64,000 nt of DNA, taken from NCBI RefSeq assembly GCF_902806685.2, contig NC_048539.1, positions 10,986,501-11,050,500 on the forward strand, in the 5' to 3' direction. A model generated the notes under the pieces. It was not told the origin of the DNA, searched no databases, and saw only the letters and a list, made by a program, of their open reading frames with translations. Below are positions 37,691-48,015 of the stretch, one piece after another. Every line of letters starts with the position of its first letter. Within the stretch, counting starts at the first letter, position 1. The DNA comes from Maniola hyperantus. Lineage: Eukaryota; Arthropoda; Insecta; Lepidoptera; Nymphalidae. A program made the position numbers and the translations under genes.

Positions 37691-40600
37691 ATGGCAAGCG
37701 AAGATGTGATTGAATTGGGCTCCTCCGACGACGAAGCCGAGCCTGCACCAAAGAAGGTATTAACCCAATACTTCCATTTGTGTACGATTTTACTGTTAAA
37801 TGAGTTATTCGCCAGATATAATTTGTTGAATTTACGATATTAATTGTTTATTTTCAGAAAAAACCAACGCCAAATGCAATAGTGCGTATACCAACCAAGC
37901 TACCTGGCGTTACTATAAAATCTACTAAATCTGCCCCATCTTCCACAAATAAAGGATTACTTGCGAAGCCAATCGTTATAAATACGTCTAAATTAAAAGT
38001 TAATCCTATAAGCAGAGTAAAACCAAAATCAACTTCCCAAGTTGCAATTAGAGTGCCTATTCAGAATAAGATTGTGAGAAATGATTTAAAAAGTGTTCCA
38101 AGTATTAAAAATAAGACATCGGTCAATCCATTAAGTATTGTTCAAAATTTAAGCAAAACTCAAGTAGCTGTGAATAGATTACCTCCAATAATAACAGTAA
38201 AGAAAACTATTGAAATACAAGGGCAAAAAATGTTAAATAAATTGCCCTCCAGTATCACTATTAAGCCCATACATAACCCAAATGTTACAATAAAGCCTAT
38301 ACCGAAAGCTGGTGCATCTGGTATCCGTAAAAGGAGAATAGTTGGTCCAAAATTGAAACCGCCAGAAGAAATGATGACTGTTGAAATAGACGATGAGGAT
38401 ACATCGGAATCTGCTAAAGCTAGTCCTCAGTGGTACTTGAGACCTGAGGATCTAAAAAAAAAAGCTGTAAAACAAGATAATAATGATTCAAGTATGGAAG
38501 TGAATGAGTTAAGTGTGGAACCTTCTATGGAAGTAAAGAATAATAAAGAACCAGACACAACAAAGTATGTAGAAATCACAATAGAAGATAGTCCTTTGAA
38601 GCCTCCTCTACTTTCTAAGCATCCAGACATAGGTAAAGAACTCACAATCACTATTGAGGATAGTCCGGTCAAACCTATAGCTAAAGCTACCAAGGATGTT
38701 GAAAGTGATAGTGAAATGAATGAAGTAAATGAAGAGAAACAAAGCAAAAAGAAGCTAGATTATCCAAAAGGATCTAAAAACAGAAAAGAAAACCATGTTG
38801 TGGAAATAGAAATAGATCTCAGCGAGCCTAGTACTGTTATTGAAAGTGAAAAGAAAAGTGAACCTGCATCACCTAAACACAAACAAGAAGAAACTGAGAA
38901 ATCTCCAAAGCAATTTTCTGGTACTGAAAAAGTAAATCATTCCAAAAAAGAAGATGTTAAAAGTGCTGATATTGAACAAGCCAAAGAAATTATTATTGAA
39001 GATGATGAATTCCATCCGGCTTACCAGAAGTTTATACAGATGTGCTTCCAACTAGAAGACACAGAAGATATGAAAAAAATTGTGGAAAAAAAGATCAAAG
39101 CTTATTACCGGCAATGTCCCAAAGAATATGTGGAATCTGAAGAGTTCATTGATATGGTTTCTAGTAAAATAGTTTCAATGAAGGCTTCGCCTGAGAAAAT
39201 GTATTTATACATAAAGGATATTGTTGATGAACTAAATTTACAAAGGAAGATGACAAAATCAGTAGCAACACAGGAGGTGGATACAAAGAAAGGTTAGTTT
39301 AAACATCTTTTACTATACCAGTATCTGACAGTATTATGAGCCATTATGCATGGTTGACATGGTTGACCCAGCAACTCAGTCGACGGCAACTAGGCTGGGT
39401 GACTGACAGCCGAGCAACTGAATTAAGTACCTAGTGTTTCTTGTACAGCCGTGCAGAATAGACTTTGAAGAAATAGCAACAATAACATTCTAATTTTAAA
39501 TTTAAAAAAAAGGAAAAGATTGAAGAAGCTGAACAGTTTCAGGGTGAGAAGGGTTTTGGCCATAGTCTACCACACTGGCCAAGTGCGGATTGGCAGACTT
39601 AACATATCTTTGAGACCATTATGGGGAATTCTCAGGCATGCAGGTTTCCTCTCGATATTTTGCTGCACCTTTAAAGCAAATGATATTTAATTCCGGACCT
39701 CCAACTAAGGCAGACATCCTGTGATGAGGATCGTGTGTGTGTGTTTACACTTGGCTATCACAGCTCATACACATGGCGACAGGCGACTTCTATATAAATT
39801 ACAGATTCTAAAGAGCTTCCGAAACGTTCAAGCACGTAGATTTTTGCCTGAGTCAAGCATTTTGACTGTTTACAAAGTTTGCTTGATGCTTGAGTCAAGT
39901 ATTTACGTGCTTGATGCGATTTTATATTTTTGCTTGACGCGTTGTTCGGACAGTGTTCGATGTATGAGAAAAGTGCCGTTTGCTTGAGCAAGCCGCTTGA
40001 CGGGCGCATCAAGGAAAACAAATCTAATGTTTGACATCAAGCTACTTGACCGTGTCTTGGCTAGTTGCCAGGCGACTATTCGACAGTGCCTAGCTGATTC
40101 CTGGGACTTCGTCCACATTGAATTAGGGTTTGTAAAGATTCTGTTGGAATTTCTCAAAATCCTCATGTTATAGAAAAAATCAGGTTTTTTTAATATGAAA
40201 TTTGGGCATTCCTAGTTCTATAAGTACCTACATATTATATGAATAATAAGTATATTGCAAATGCTTATATAATATTATTTTCTAGATTCACACAACGTCA
40301 AATATGACGAATCTCGATATGACACTAAAAAACAAAGACAGATTCGGAAATTGGAGAAAACAATAAAGAAACTCCACAGGGCAATACAAAAGCTTGAGGA
40401 GCAAGAAGTAGATTTTGATGACGATGAGGATTCAGTTTACTTGCTTACAGAGAGGTAACACATGCTGCATAAATTATTTTTATATGTAGTTTTTGAAGCT
40501 GATGTTAACACAGTAGAAACTCGATTATCCGGCCCTCAGTTATACGGATTCGCGATTATCCGGACTACCAACCGAAAACTGTTCGGCCAAGTGCGAGTCA

Positions 40601-43600
40601 GACTCACGCACCGAGGGTTCCATACTCGGGTATATTTTACGCCATTTTGTACGATAAATCAAAAACTATTATGTATGAAAATAAATAAAAATCTGCTTTA
40701 GAATGTACAGGCAAAGCCCTTTCATATGATATCCCACTTGGTATAGTTATCTTACTTTGAAAATTGAAAATACTATTATAGTGAACTACATAACTTGCAC
40801 AAAACCCGCTTTTCTTCATACATTCTATTATCCGGATCCCTAACGACAACAATTAGTCTGGTTAATTGAGTTTCCACTGTATTACTCTATAGTCTATCAA
40901 TACATATAATAAAAATATTCCAGATATAAAGACCGAATGGTACGCGTCCATGCGAAGTTCTGCCAACTTACCAATACAAAAATGCCATCAGAGCCTCGTA
41001 TACACATAGAAGCTAGACCAGGACGGCCGACAGGTCCCGCGAAAAAGTTAGAGAAATGGATTAACAGAAAGGTTCCTGTAGGAACTCCTTTGCCATTTCC
41101 TGATTTTCATGATGTCATTCGTTGTGTCCGGGATGCCAATGAAGAGGATAAATTGGGTTGGACTGATATTGATGTAATGGAGGAAGGTACAACAAAATTA
41201 ATTTATATATTTATTGCTTTAATATCTTAGCACACCAATGTATTCACACGCAATACTCGAAACCGCGTAACGCATATAGTACGCGACAGGTCGATATGAC
41301 AATTATGAGGCGGTTGGATACCCCACAAACCCGCACATCACCCGCGCTATCCCGTACTGTGCGGGTGTGCGGGGCGTCCCCATCCCGATTGCCATCTCGA
41401 CCTGTCGCGTACTATATCTATTGCGCACAGGCATAAAAGTAGAATCACTTCGCTACCGCGTGCGTATACTTCGGTATACTAGAGGCGTAAGTCTATATTC
41501 ATTCTAAATAATTTTAAATACATATCAAAAATTGCGGACCGGCAGGAATCGAACCCGCGTCCGACGCTCTGACCACTAAGCTACGGCTCGCTTGCTGCCA
41601 GTGACGAAATTTGTGATATAATATTATGTATGTTCACTCAGTACTGAAGCGACTGTTTATGCCATCTAATAGCGACACTTTTTGCATTTACATATTTCTT
41701 GGTCTATTAATTGGTTAGTAGGTGCAGTACCCGGCAGGAAATATTATACATCGACCTTTAGAAAGAGATAGCGGTTTCGTAGAGCGTTGTCTCTGTCGTT
41801 GAGACCGACGAAACGTCACATAGGTATAAGTAACAGAGACAACGCTCTAAAAAGCCGAAATCTCATTCTAAAGGTCGATGTAATAAATTAATTAATAAAT
41901 AAATAACCTTTTACCTATGTACAATATTTCTTGCTGGCTACTGTACTTTGTACTAAAACAATATTACTTATCCCATAGCTCGCGATTTATTTACAAGATG
42001 TGGCAAAAAACTTCAAAGACGGCGACAAGAAAATGAATGGCGTATAGCCGCATCGAGAATATCTGCGGAACTAGATCCGGCGGAAAATAGCTTGGATTTA
42101 AAAAAGAAGTTAGACGAAAATAAAACAGTAGCAGCTAAGAGAGAAACAGAACTTCTTAATAAGTAAGTTGAAGGATTCAATACGTTAGTATTATTTGAAT
42201 TGTTTCCAAGTGTACTATTCCCTATTCATGTTTTTTGTTTCCGATTTCAGATATGTTGACAGACAAAATTTGTTGAAACTTGAAGCTGTAGAAATTGGTG
42301 ATAAAGAAGCTGAAGAATCACCAGTTGAGAGTGAAGAAGAAGAGGATGTCGTAGAAACAGATAACTCGATGGAAGACAAACAAAAGAGAAAGGACAGACT
42401 TAAGAGGCTTCTTCACGAAAAGAGTAAAAAAGTGGAAGAGAAAAAAGAAGAAAATGTTGTAAGCAAAGATTCTGATGAAAAAGAAAACAACAACGAAACT
42501 AAAGAACAAGAATCTAAAGATATTGAGCAAGAAAAAGCCAATAAAGAAACAATAGAAGACAAATGTAATAATGATGAGATGGTTGTTGAATCAATGCCGG
42601 ATGAGACTAAAGCTATCAAGGATAAAGAAGCGGACAGTGACAGTGTAAAAGAAAATAAAGAAAATGAAAATAACGATAGTGATACAAACAAAGTTGAGTC
42701 TGATATAGATGAGTTACATCTTTTGCAAAAACTACACTCAGAAAATGAGGCCAATACATCCACACTTGAGAGTTCTGATTCCGATACACCAATAGCAATC
42801 TCTGACACGCTTGAATCAGACAGTGAACAAGAAAATGGCGCAAAATCATATGATGTTATTAGCATTGAAAACTCCAGCTACTCCGAATCAGAGATGATTA
42901 TTGACGACTCACCAAAAGCTTATGATCCAAATTCTTTAAACAAACAAAACGTTGAAGATTTAGTTACTGCTAATTTTGAAATTGAGTATTCTTCAACTGG
43001 AATTGAAGAAACCAACAAAGAAAAAGCGCTAAAATCGGCTGCAGTAGGAGAGGTTGAAGAAAATATCCTCCTCGCGTCATCTGATGAGGAAATAAAAGAT
43101 AAGGCTGACAACATAGAAATTGAAAAAATGTGCATAAATTTAAGAGATGACAACATATCCATATCGGAAACTACAGTTGATGGAGAAGCATTTGAACAAG
43201 GAAATGTATCTAATGATGAAAATAGCATTCCAGATAATAATAATGCATTAGTGTTAGTTGAAGAGAGTCCTGGTGTTGAAGACAATGACGTCACTGCAGA
43301 TATGACTAAAGAGAATATCCAAGATGATGACTTTAGTTGTGAAAAAACAATTAAGGGGTGCTCTAGAATGGAAACAGGAAATAATGACGAAGAAGATTCG
43401 CCCAAAGATATAGTCGATATAAGAAGTGCATCAGATGTTAACTCAGTAGAGAGTATAGACTTACAAACTGATAATGAAAACAAAGAAGATAGTAGCGATC
43501 ATACTGAAACAATGGACATAACTGAATCTAATTGCAATGTAAAAAGTGAAGTAATTAAAGACACAGCCAATAGTGATACACAAAACAAAGTCCATTCACT

Positions 43601-43670
43601 AGAAAAAGAATTAAATGATCAATCCATCACAGCTGACACTAGTAATTGTGACATAAATATGGAAATTTAA
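37691..43670 (+). CDS. Daxx: DAXX-like histone H3.3 chaperone, complete
   Basis: Six coding exons: 37691-37756, 37858-39292, 40286-40454, 40924-41186, 41979-42162 and 42251-43670. They join in phase (3537 bp) to give 1178 aa. DAXX with ATRX deposits H3.3-H4 at heterochromatin and binds SUMO. The start MASEDVIELGSSDDE resembles the N-terminal SUMO-interacting motif of vertebrate DAXX. Residues about 404-485 (FHPAYQKF...YLYIKDIVDEL) match the helical bundle that binds ATRX. Residues about 513-730 match the histone-binding domain: IRKLEKTIKKLHRAIQKL, then PFPDFHDVIR, then DLFTRCGKKLQ. The rest is a long acidic Ser/Asp/Glu tail. It is longer than human DAXX (740 aa), through an extended exon 2 linker and the tail. 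Introns carry SINE and inverted-repeat insertions. Nuclear location is inferred from the family. Confidence 0.92.
39540..39722 (-). repeat. tRNA-derived SINE fragment in DAXX-like intron 2
   Basis: It matches the body of the lepidopteran SINE seen elsewhere here: GAGAAGGGTTTTGGCCATAG, GCCAAGTGCGGATTGGCAGA and CTCAGGCATGCAGGTTTCCT in order. The tRNA-like head is damaged. Confidence 0.7.
40510..40880. mobile_element. pogo/Tigger-like inverted-repeat element in DAXX-like intron 3, with a nested repeat
   Basis: The left end ACAGTAGAAACTCGATTATC and the reverse of the right end, ACAGTGGAAACTCAATTAAC, form an imperfect inverted repeat of the type seen in pogo-like elements (TATCCGG follows). A GGCCAAGTGCGAGTCAGACT element sits inside from about 40582 to 40795. 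There is no transposase frame. The TA duplication is not clear. Confidence 0.5.
41279..41412. mobile_element. GC-rich foldback MITE, copy 2, in DAXX-like intron 4
   Basis: Inverted ends GTACGCGACAGGTCGA...TCGACCTGTCGCGTAC are flanked by TA on both sides. The interior is GC-rich and partly self-complementary. Related copies are at 3792-3923 and 48459-48593. Confidence 0.75.
41534..41591 (-). pseudogene. tRNA-like relic without an anticodon arm
   Basis: On the minus strand the 58 nt can form an acceptor stem (GCGAGCC with GGTCCGC, one mismatch), a D-arm-like GCTTAGTGGTCAGAGC with an A box, and a T arm GCGGGTTCGATTCCTGC with a B box. The anticodon arm is reduced to GTCGGAC. It cannot be a working elongator tRNA; it is a tRNA or SINE-head relic. 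Confidence 0.6.
41726..41947. mobile_element. Inverted-repeat MITE (CGACCTTTAGAA family), copy 3, split by an AT-rich insert
   Basis: The left end AGTACCCGGCAGGAAATA, then ATCGACCTTTAGAA, is mirrored on the right as TTCTAAAGGTCGATGTA and, after about 40 bp of AT-rich DNA, by ATTTCTTGCTGG...TACT. Better preserved copies lie at 22622-22790 and 33123-33278. Confidence 0.6.
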
Positions 43671-43701
43671 TATTTAGAAATATGATTAACATGAAATATA
43701 A

Positions 43702-44315
43702 ATGAGGGAATGTTCAAGTATTTCGTAACGCAATTTTTGAGGATTTTTGACTCTCCCTCCGCCATGTAACGCACCGTAACGTTTTTCTGTATCCCCCTCC
43801 CCTAACGTTACGTAACATCCAAGTTTTTTATATAAATTCACAATTATGTTTATGTTGCAAGAGCGTTACCTGCTTGGGAGAACAAAATAAAAATGACCTA
43901 AATACAATACAATTGAGGGACGCGGACGCCCTGTAAAACGAAAAGGGTTGTCAACATAGATTTTAATTCCCTAATTTCTTATTATTTGAAAAAAGATTTA
44001 AAAAAACAATGTTACGTAACGCGTTGTTCAAACCTCCCCTCCCGCCCCTGTAACGCATCGTAACGTTTTACAAGCCCCCCCCCCTCCCGCGTTTTTTTTT
44101 TTTTTAATACAATATAAGCCATGTTGAATGACTAATATTCCCCTTTCCTGTCCAACTAAGCGTCAAGCTTGTGCTAGGAGTAGGTACGACAATAGTGCAA
44201 CGGGCGGGGTTTGAACCGTCGACCTTTCGGTTTTCAGTCCACTCCTTTACCCGTTGAGCTATTGAGGCTCAAAATTTAAGAAATTGCGTTACGTAATACT
44301 TGAACGCCCCCTAAA
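43702..44315. mobile_element. Inverted-repeat element at the 3' edge of the DAXX-like gene
   Basis: The left end reads GTTCAAGTATTTCGTAACGC and the right end, reversed, GTTCAAGTATTACGTAACGC, both preceded by AGGG-like bases. More CGTAACG blocks with C-rich tracts lie inside (43767-43825, 44010-44095). A SINE is nested within. It begins about 30 bp after the DAXX-like stop, so it probably forms part of the 3' UTR; an AATAAA lies inside it at 43886-43891. Confidence 0.65.
44092..44270 (-). mobile_element. tRNA-derived SINE nested in the 43702-44315 element
   Basis: On the minus strand a tRNA-like head (TAGCTCAACGGGTAAAGGAG A-box region, then GACTGAAAACC, then the B box GGTTCAAACCCC) is followed by a body and a poly-A tail, seen as the 14-T run at 44092-44105. 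The anticodon-like loop is tRNA-Phe-like. Confidence 0.75.
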
Positions 44316-45124
44316 GATTCACATGTCTTATGCATTTATTGAGATTCGGGTGTTGCATTGTCATCAATGTCATTAGGCAGCCTGTATGTAAATAGTTACT
44401 TAAAAATTAACTTTTTAGGGTTCCGTACCTCAAAAGGAACCCTTATAGGATCACTTTGCTGTCTGTCAGTCTGTCGTGTCTATCAATAAAAGGGTACTTC
44501 CCGTTGACCTAGAATCATGAAATTTGGCAAGTAGCTTAGTCTTATAGTACAAGTAAAGGAAAGAATCCGAAAATTAAAATGTGTTCATCAACAAATAATT
44601 AGTATTTTTAACTTTCAAAGTCAGATTACTATACCAAGTAGGGTACCATAATATGAAATGGCTTTACCTGTACATTCTAAAACAGATTTTTATTTATTTT
44701 TACTTATAGTAGTTTTTAATTTATCGTGCAATATGTCGAAAAAATGCGACTGTAGTACGGAACCCCTTGCAACATACTGTGTTTGTTATTGGTTGTAAAT
44801 TTCCCAAAAAAACATACAATATATAATGCGTAAAAAATGACTCCTCACGCGCTATTTTAACTTTATTTGTCAAATTTCATGTCCAAAGTACGATTTTAGT
44901 CCTTATTTTAAAGCCGTACCTTATTTTTGACGTGACAGTTGATCCATAGAATTAAAATGGCGCGTGAGGAGTTTTTTTTTACGGACTATACTGTAATTCG
45001 ATTTATTTCAACACACATGGCGTGGTTTGCAGGAGGGGTGTTGCAAGTGTGTTTTTACCATAATGTGCAAGTACTGGAAAGTAAATATGTTGCTCTACAA
45101 TAGTCTAGGAAGAGTCTAAGGGTG

Positions 45125-45261
45125 AGATCTATAGAGCGCACTCTGACTTAGCTTAGACTTAAGACAGAGTTAAAACGAGACAGAGCTATCTCTCACATAA
45201 ATCTGTCTCGTTTTAACTCAATCTTAAGTCTGAGCAAAGTCAAAGTGCGCTCTATAGATCT
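45125..45261. mobile_element. Long hairpin (foldback MITE)
   Basis: Two arms of about 59 bp start with AGATCTATAGAGCGCACT and end with GAGTTAAAACGAGACAG. They mirror each other with about five mismatches around an 18-bp loop. The outer flanks continue imperfectly for about 12 bp. It has no coding capacity. Confidence 0.75.
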
Positions 45262-45727
45262 AAGCCTAACTGTGCACACATAATTTTAGATTAAATTTTA
45301 TCATTAATTATTATCTGTCGGATTTTGTATTGTATTAAAAATCATCTTTTTATATTCTCATTAGTCATTGCGATGCAAAAAAAAACGATACAATATATTT
45401 TGTCCGATTTTTTATTTTTATTTTTATTTGAAAATATATTTGTGAATCGTTTTTCACAATTAAAAATATTTAATTGGCAGTCTTCGGCTTTCCATAGTAG
45501 ACTATTACAAAATATTTTACCCGCATAAATGTACTATGATTTAATTAATATATTGTGGTATTCGATACCGAACGACGCGCGGCGATTAATCATAATAATT
45601 AATTAGTATATAGAAAGACATCACAATTTGCCTTTCTTATGTATCTTAGAAAATTCCGCATTATGTAAATATGTGTAACTTTTTTATTGTATAAGGTGTC
45701 CAGTCTTGTATGTATATTAATTATCCA

Positions 45728-45990
45728 TCATCATTATCATCATCAACCGATAGACGTCCACTGCTGGACATAAGGTCTTTTGTAGGGATTTCCACATGCC
45801 ACGGTCTTGCGCCGCCTGAATCCAGCGGCTCCCTGCGACTCGTCTGATGTCGTTCGTCCACCTAGTGGGGGGTCTTCCAACGCTACACCTTTCGATGCGA
45901 GATCGCCATTCCAGCTCCTTGGGGCCCCAACGTCTATCGGTTTTCCGAACTATGTGCCCTGCCCATTGCCACTTAAGCTTCACAGCCCAT
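45728..45990 (-). mobile_element. RTE-like LINE 3' end fragment
   Basis: The minus frame gives KLKWQWAGHIVRKTDRRWG, then VGRPPTRWTNDIRRVAGSRW, then IQAAQDRG, the conserved tail of insect RTE-type reverse-transcriptase proteins. The sequence ends in a GATGATGATAATGATG tail. It is 5' truncated. Further fragments lie at 2262-2430, 2979-3110 and 5431-5700. Confidence 0.7.
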
Positions 45991-46668
45991 ATTTAACCGT
46001 AGCAGTATAGTATTAACCAGTTCTGTTATGTGTAGTCGTCATCGTTCAGTTGGCACATTTCACGACAGTTAGGCAACCTCTAACAACACGTCACGGCGTG
46101 TTCACACGGCTTCGACGTCACTGTCAGGCGTCAAATGTTAGTACATTTGACGCAGGTAGCCCTAAAGTAGCCATATTTTTCTTTAATTTCACGTCAATAC
46201 CCATATTATTTTATTTTTTATTTTATAAATGCGAAAGTGTGGTGTTGGTTTGTCCTTCAATCACAGAGCAACGGATCAGCGTGATTTTTTGCATGGATAT
46301 GTTAAGGATCTGGAAAATGACATAGGCTACTTTTTTACACCGGAAAATGAAAGAGTTCCCATGGGACTTTAAAAACCTAAATCCACGCGGCCGAAGTCGC
46401 GGGCATCAGCTAGTAGCTTAATAAGGAAACGGATTAGGCTACCTTTTATCTCGGAAAATCAAAGAGTGCCCTCGTGATTTTTAAAGAACCAAAATCCAGA
46501 CGGACGAAGTCGCGGGCATCATCTAACAAATAAATCAAACTTTTGTCCTAAAATGTTCTTAAAAGTATCTACTACTAAGATATAGGACCAAAAATTGTTG
46601 GTGTATTCACATTATACTGGTGGATAGGACACATAATTTCGTTCCTAATATGCATTATACATAATATA

Positions 46669-46829
46669 AGTCCCGCAAATTGCTAATGCGCGTGGCCGCC
46701 ATTTTAGTGACGTTGCAACTAGACTGAAGTTTTTAGCTGATGGTATATTTTTATTTCGGCTGACGTCAAAATGACGTCATTTCGATGTTATTGAGACATG
46801 GTTCCAGCGCAATAGCAATTTGTGGGAGT
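46669..46829. mobile_element. MITE with TGACGTCA-like palindromes, copy 3
   Basis: The ends AGTCCCGCAAATTGCTAATG and GCGCAATAGCAATTTGTGGG are inverted repeats. The interior carries GCTGACGTCAAAATGACGTC. Copies lie at 25469-25627 and 27757-28012. Confidence 0.7.
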
Positions 46830-47949
46830 TATACAATAAATAATACTTATTGGTAAAATATCGCCAATTTCATTAGCCTTCTATAAAAAGAAGAAAAACT
46901 AATATTAATATCTATGTAATTTATAATGTTTTTAATAATAAAATGATTTTGGATTAATAAATTAGAACGAAATCTATTAATTAATTGTCTTTTATTGAGT
47001 AGGTATGTACATCTTTGTAGTGACCGTTGCCTATTATGCAGTGCAGTTTTGGGTGATCAAATTTATGGCATTAAGTAAATAAAACAAAACTGTTACAAAC
47101 AAACTTTTCTGGGATTCTGGGCAAATAAATAATATTGTTCATATCGGCTTCTCTAAGTAAACCGTAATCTATATTCATTAAAGTCAGGTGATTAAGACTT
47201 TTTGGCTCATCGTGTTTCTCAGCTCACTTTGAACAAGTTTTAATGTTGAGAAAGACCTAAGTAGGTAGATACCTACTATTTACGGTCAGAAAGCGTTGGT
47301 GCGCGGGGCTCCCAAACGTGCGGGGCCCGTAGCATTTGCTACTCTTGCTACGTGGCTAATCTGTCACTGCCATTATTATTAGAAACAATACAGATGCCCG
47401 TGACGTCGTCAAGCTGAGAACATCCAACTCAATTTCTTCCTGATGATTTGGCTCGTAGTGGTGACTAAAACTGAGGCTTCACTCATGATCTGGGCAAATA
47501 GGGCGCTCAAGCGAATAAGTATCTGGATGTAAAGAAAACAGTTTGCGCTTGCACCAGAAAAAACGGAGGCAACTGGAAGGCTGAGGCTAGACCCAATATA
47601 CCTAATTCAAAATTCAACGTGCGATAGTAGCTCCAAAGGACCACGTGCCTAGAGGTCGTAAATTATATCGACGAATATAATATTATGTATTACTAGATGA
47701 TGCCCGCGACTTCGCGTGGATTTAGGTTTTTCTAAAATACCCGTGAGAACTCAGCTTTTCCGGGATAAAGAGCCTATGTCCTTCCCTGGGATGTAAGCTA
47801 ACTCTGTACCAAATCTCATCAAAATCGGTTAAACCGTTGAGCCGTGAAAAGCCAGCAGACAGACAGATAGACAGACACACTTTCTCATTTATAATATTAT
47901 TAGTATGGATGTCTGAAAAAATAACGTTAATTTAGTCGTCACAACATAT

Positions 47950-47955
47950 TTTATT
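47950..47955 (-). other. Poly(A) signal of the collagen gene
   Basis: AATAAA on the minus strand, about 60 bp past the collagen stop codon and inside an AT-rich trailer. It is the first canonical hexamer after the stop. Confidence 0.6.
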
Positions 47956-48015
47956 TACAATATTTACAAAGATTGAAACTTTTAAGTACATAATAGTGAA
48001 TTGCTCTTCGCAAGT

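Larger units (their letters stand above)
43671..48015. other. Repeat-filled interval between the DAXX-like gene and the collagen 3' end
   Basis: Apart from the listed elements it holds a minus copy of the GGGTTCCGTACC element (44417-44766), an RTE-like LINE end (45728-45990), and copies of the GCCCGCGACTTCG...TAATATTAGTATGGAT repeat (46200-46420, 47694-47910). About 46830-47690 shows nothing recognisable. No gene is seen. Confidence 0.6.

Noticed and set aside
42318..43483. Antisense frames of 70-187 codons opposite DAXX-like exon 6
   Set aside because: They are Ser/Phe/Leu-rich mirrors of the acidic coding strand. The plus strand has homology, consistent splicing and the stop.
44092..44270. 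Functional tRNA gene
   Set aside because: The tRNA-like head is followed by a SINE body and poly-A tail and is nested in another element.
45717..45983. 88-codon minus-strand frame as a host gene
   Set aside because: It matches the C-terminal tail of RTE-type LINE proteins and has the simple-repeat tail of such elements.
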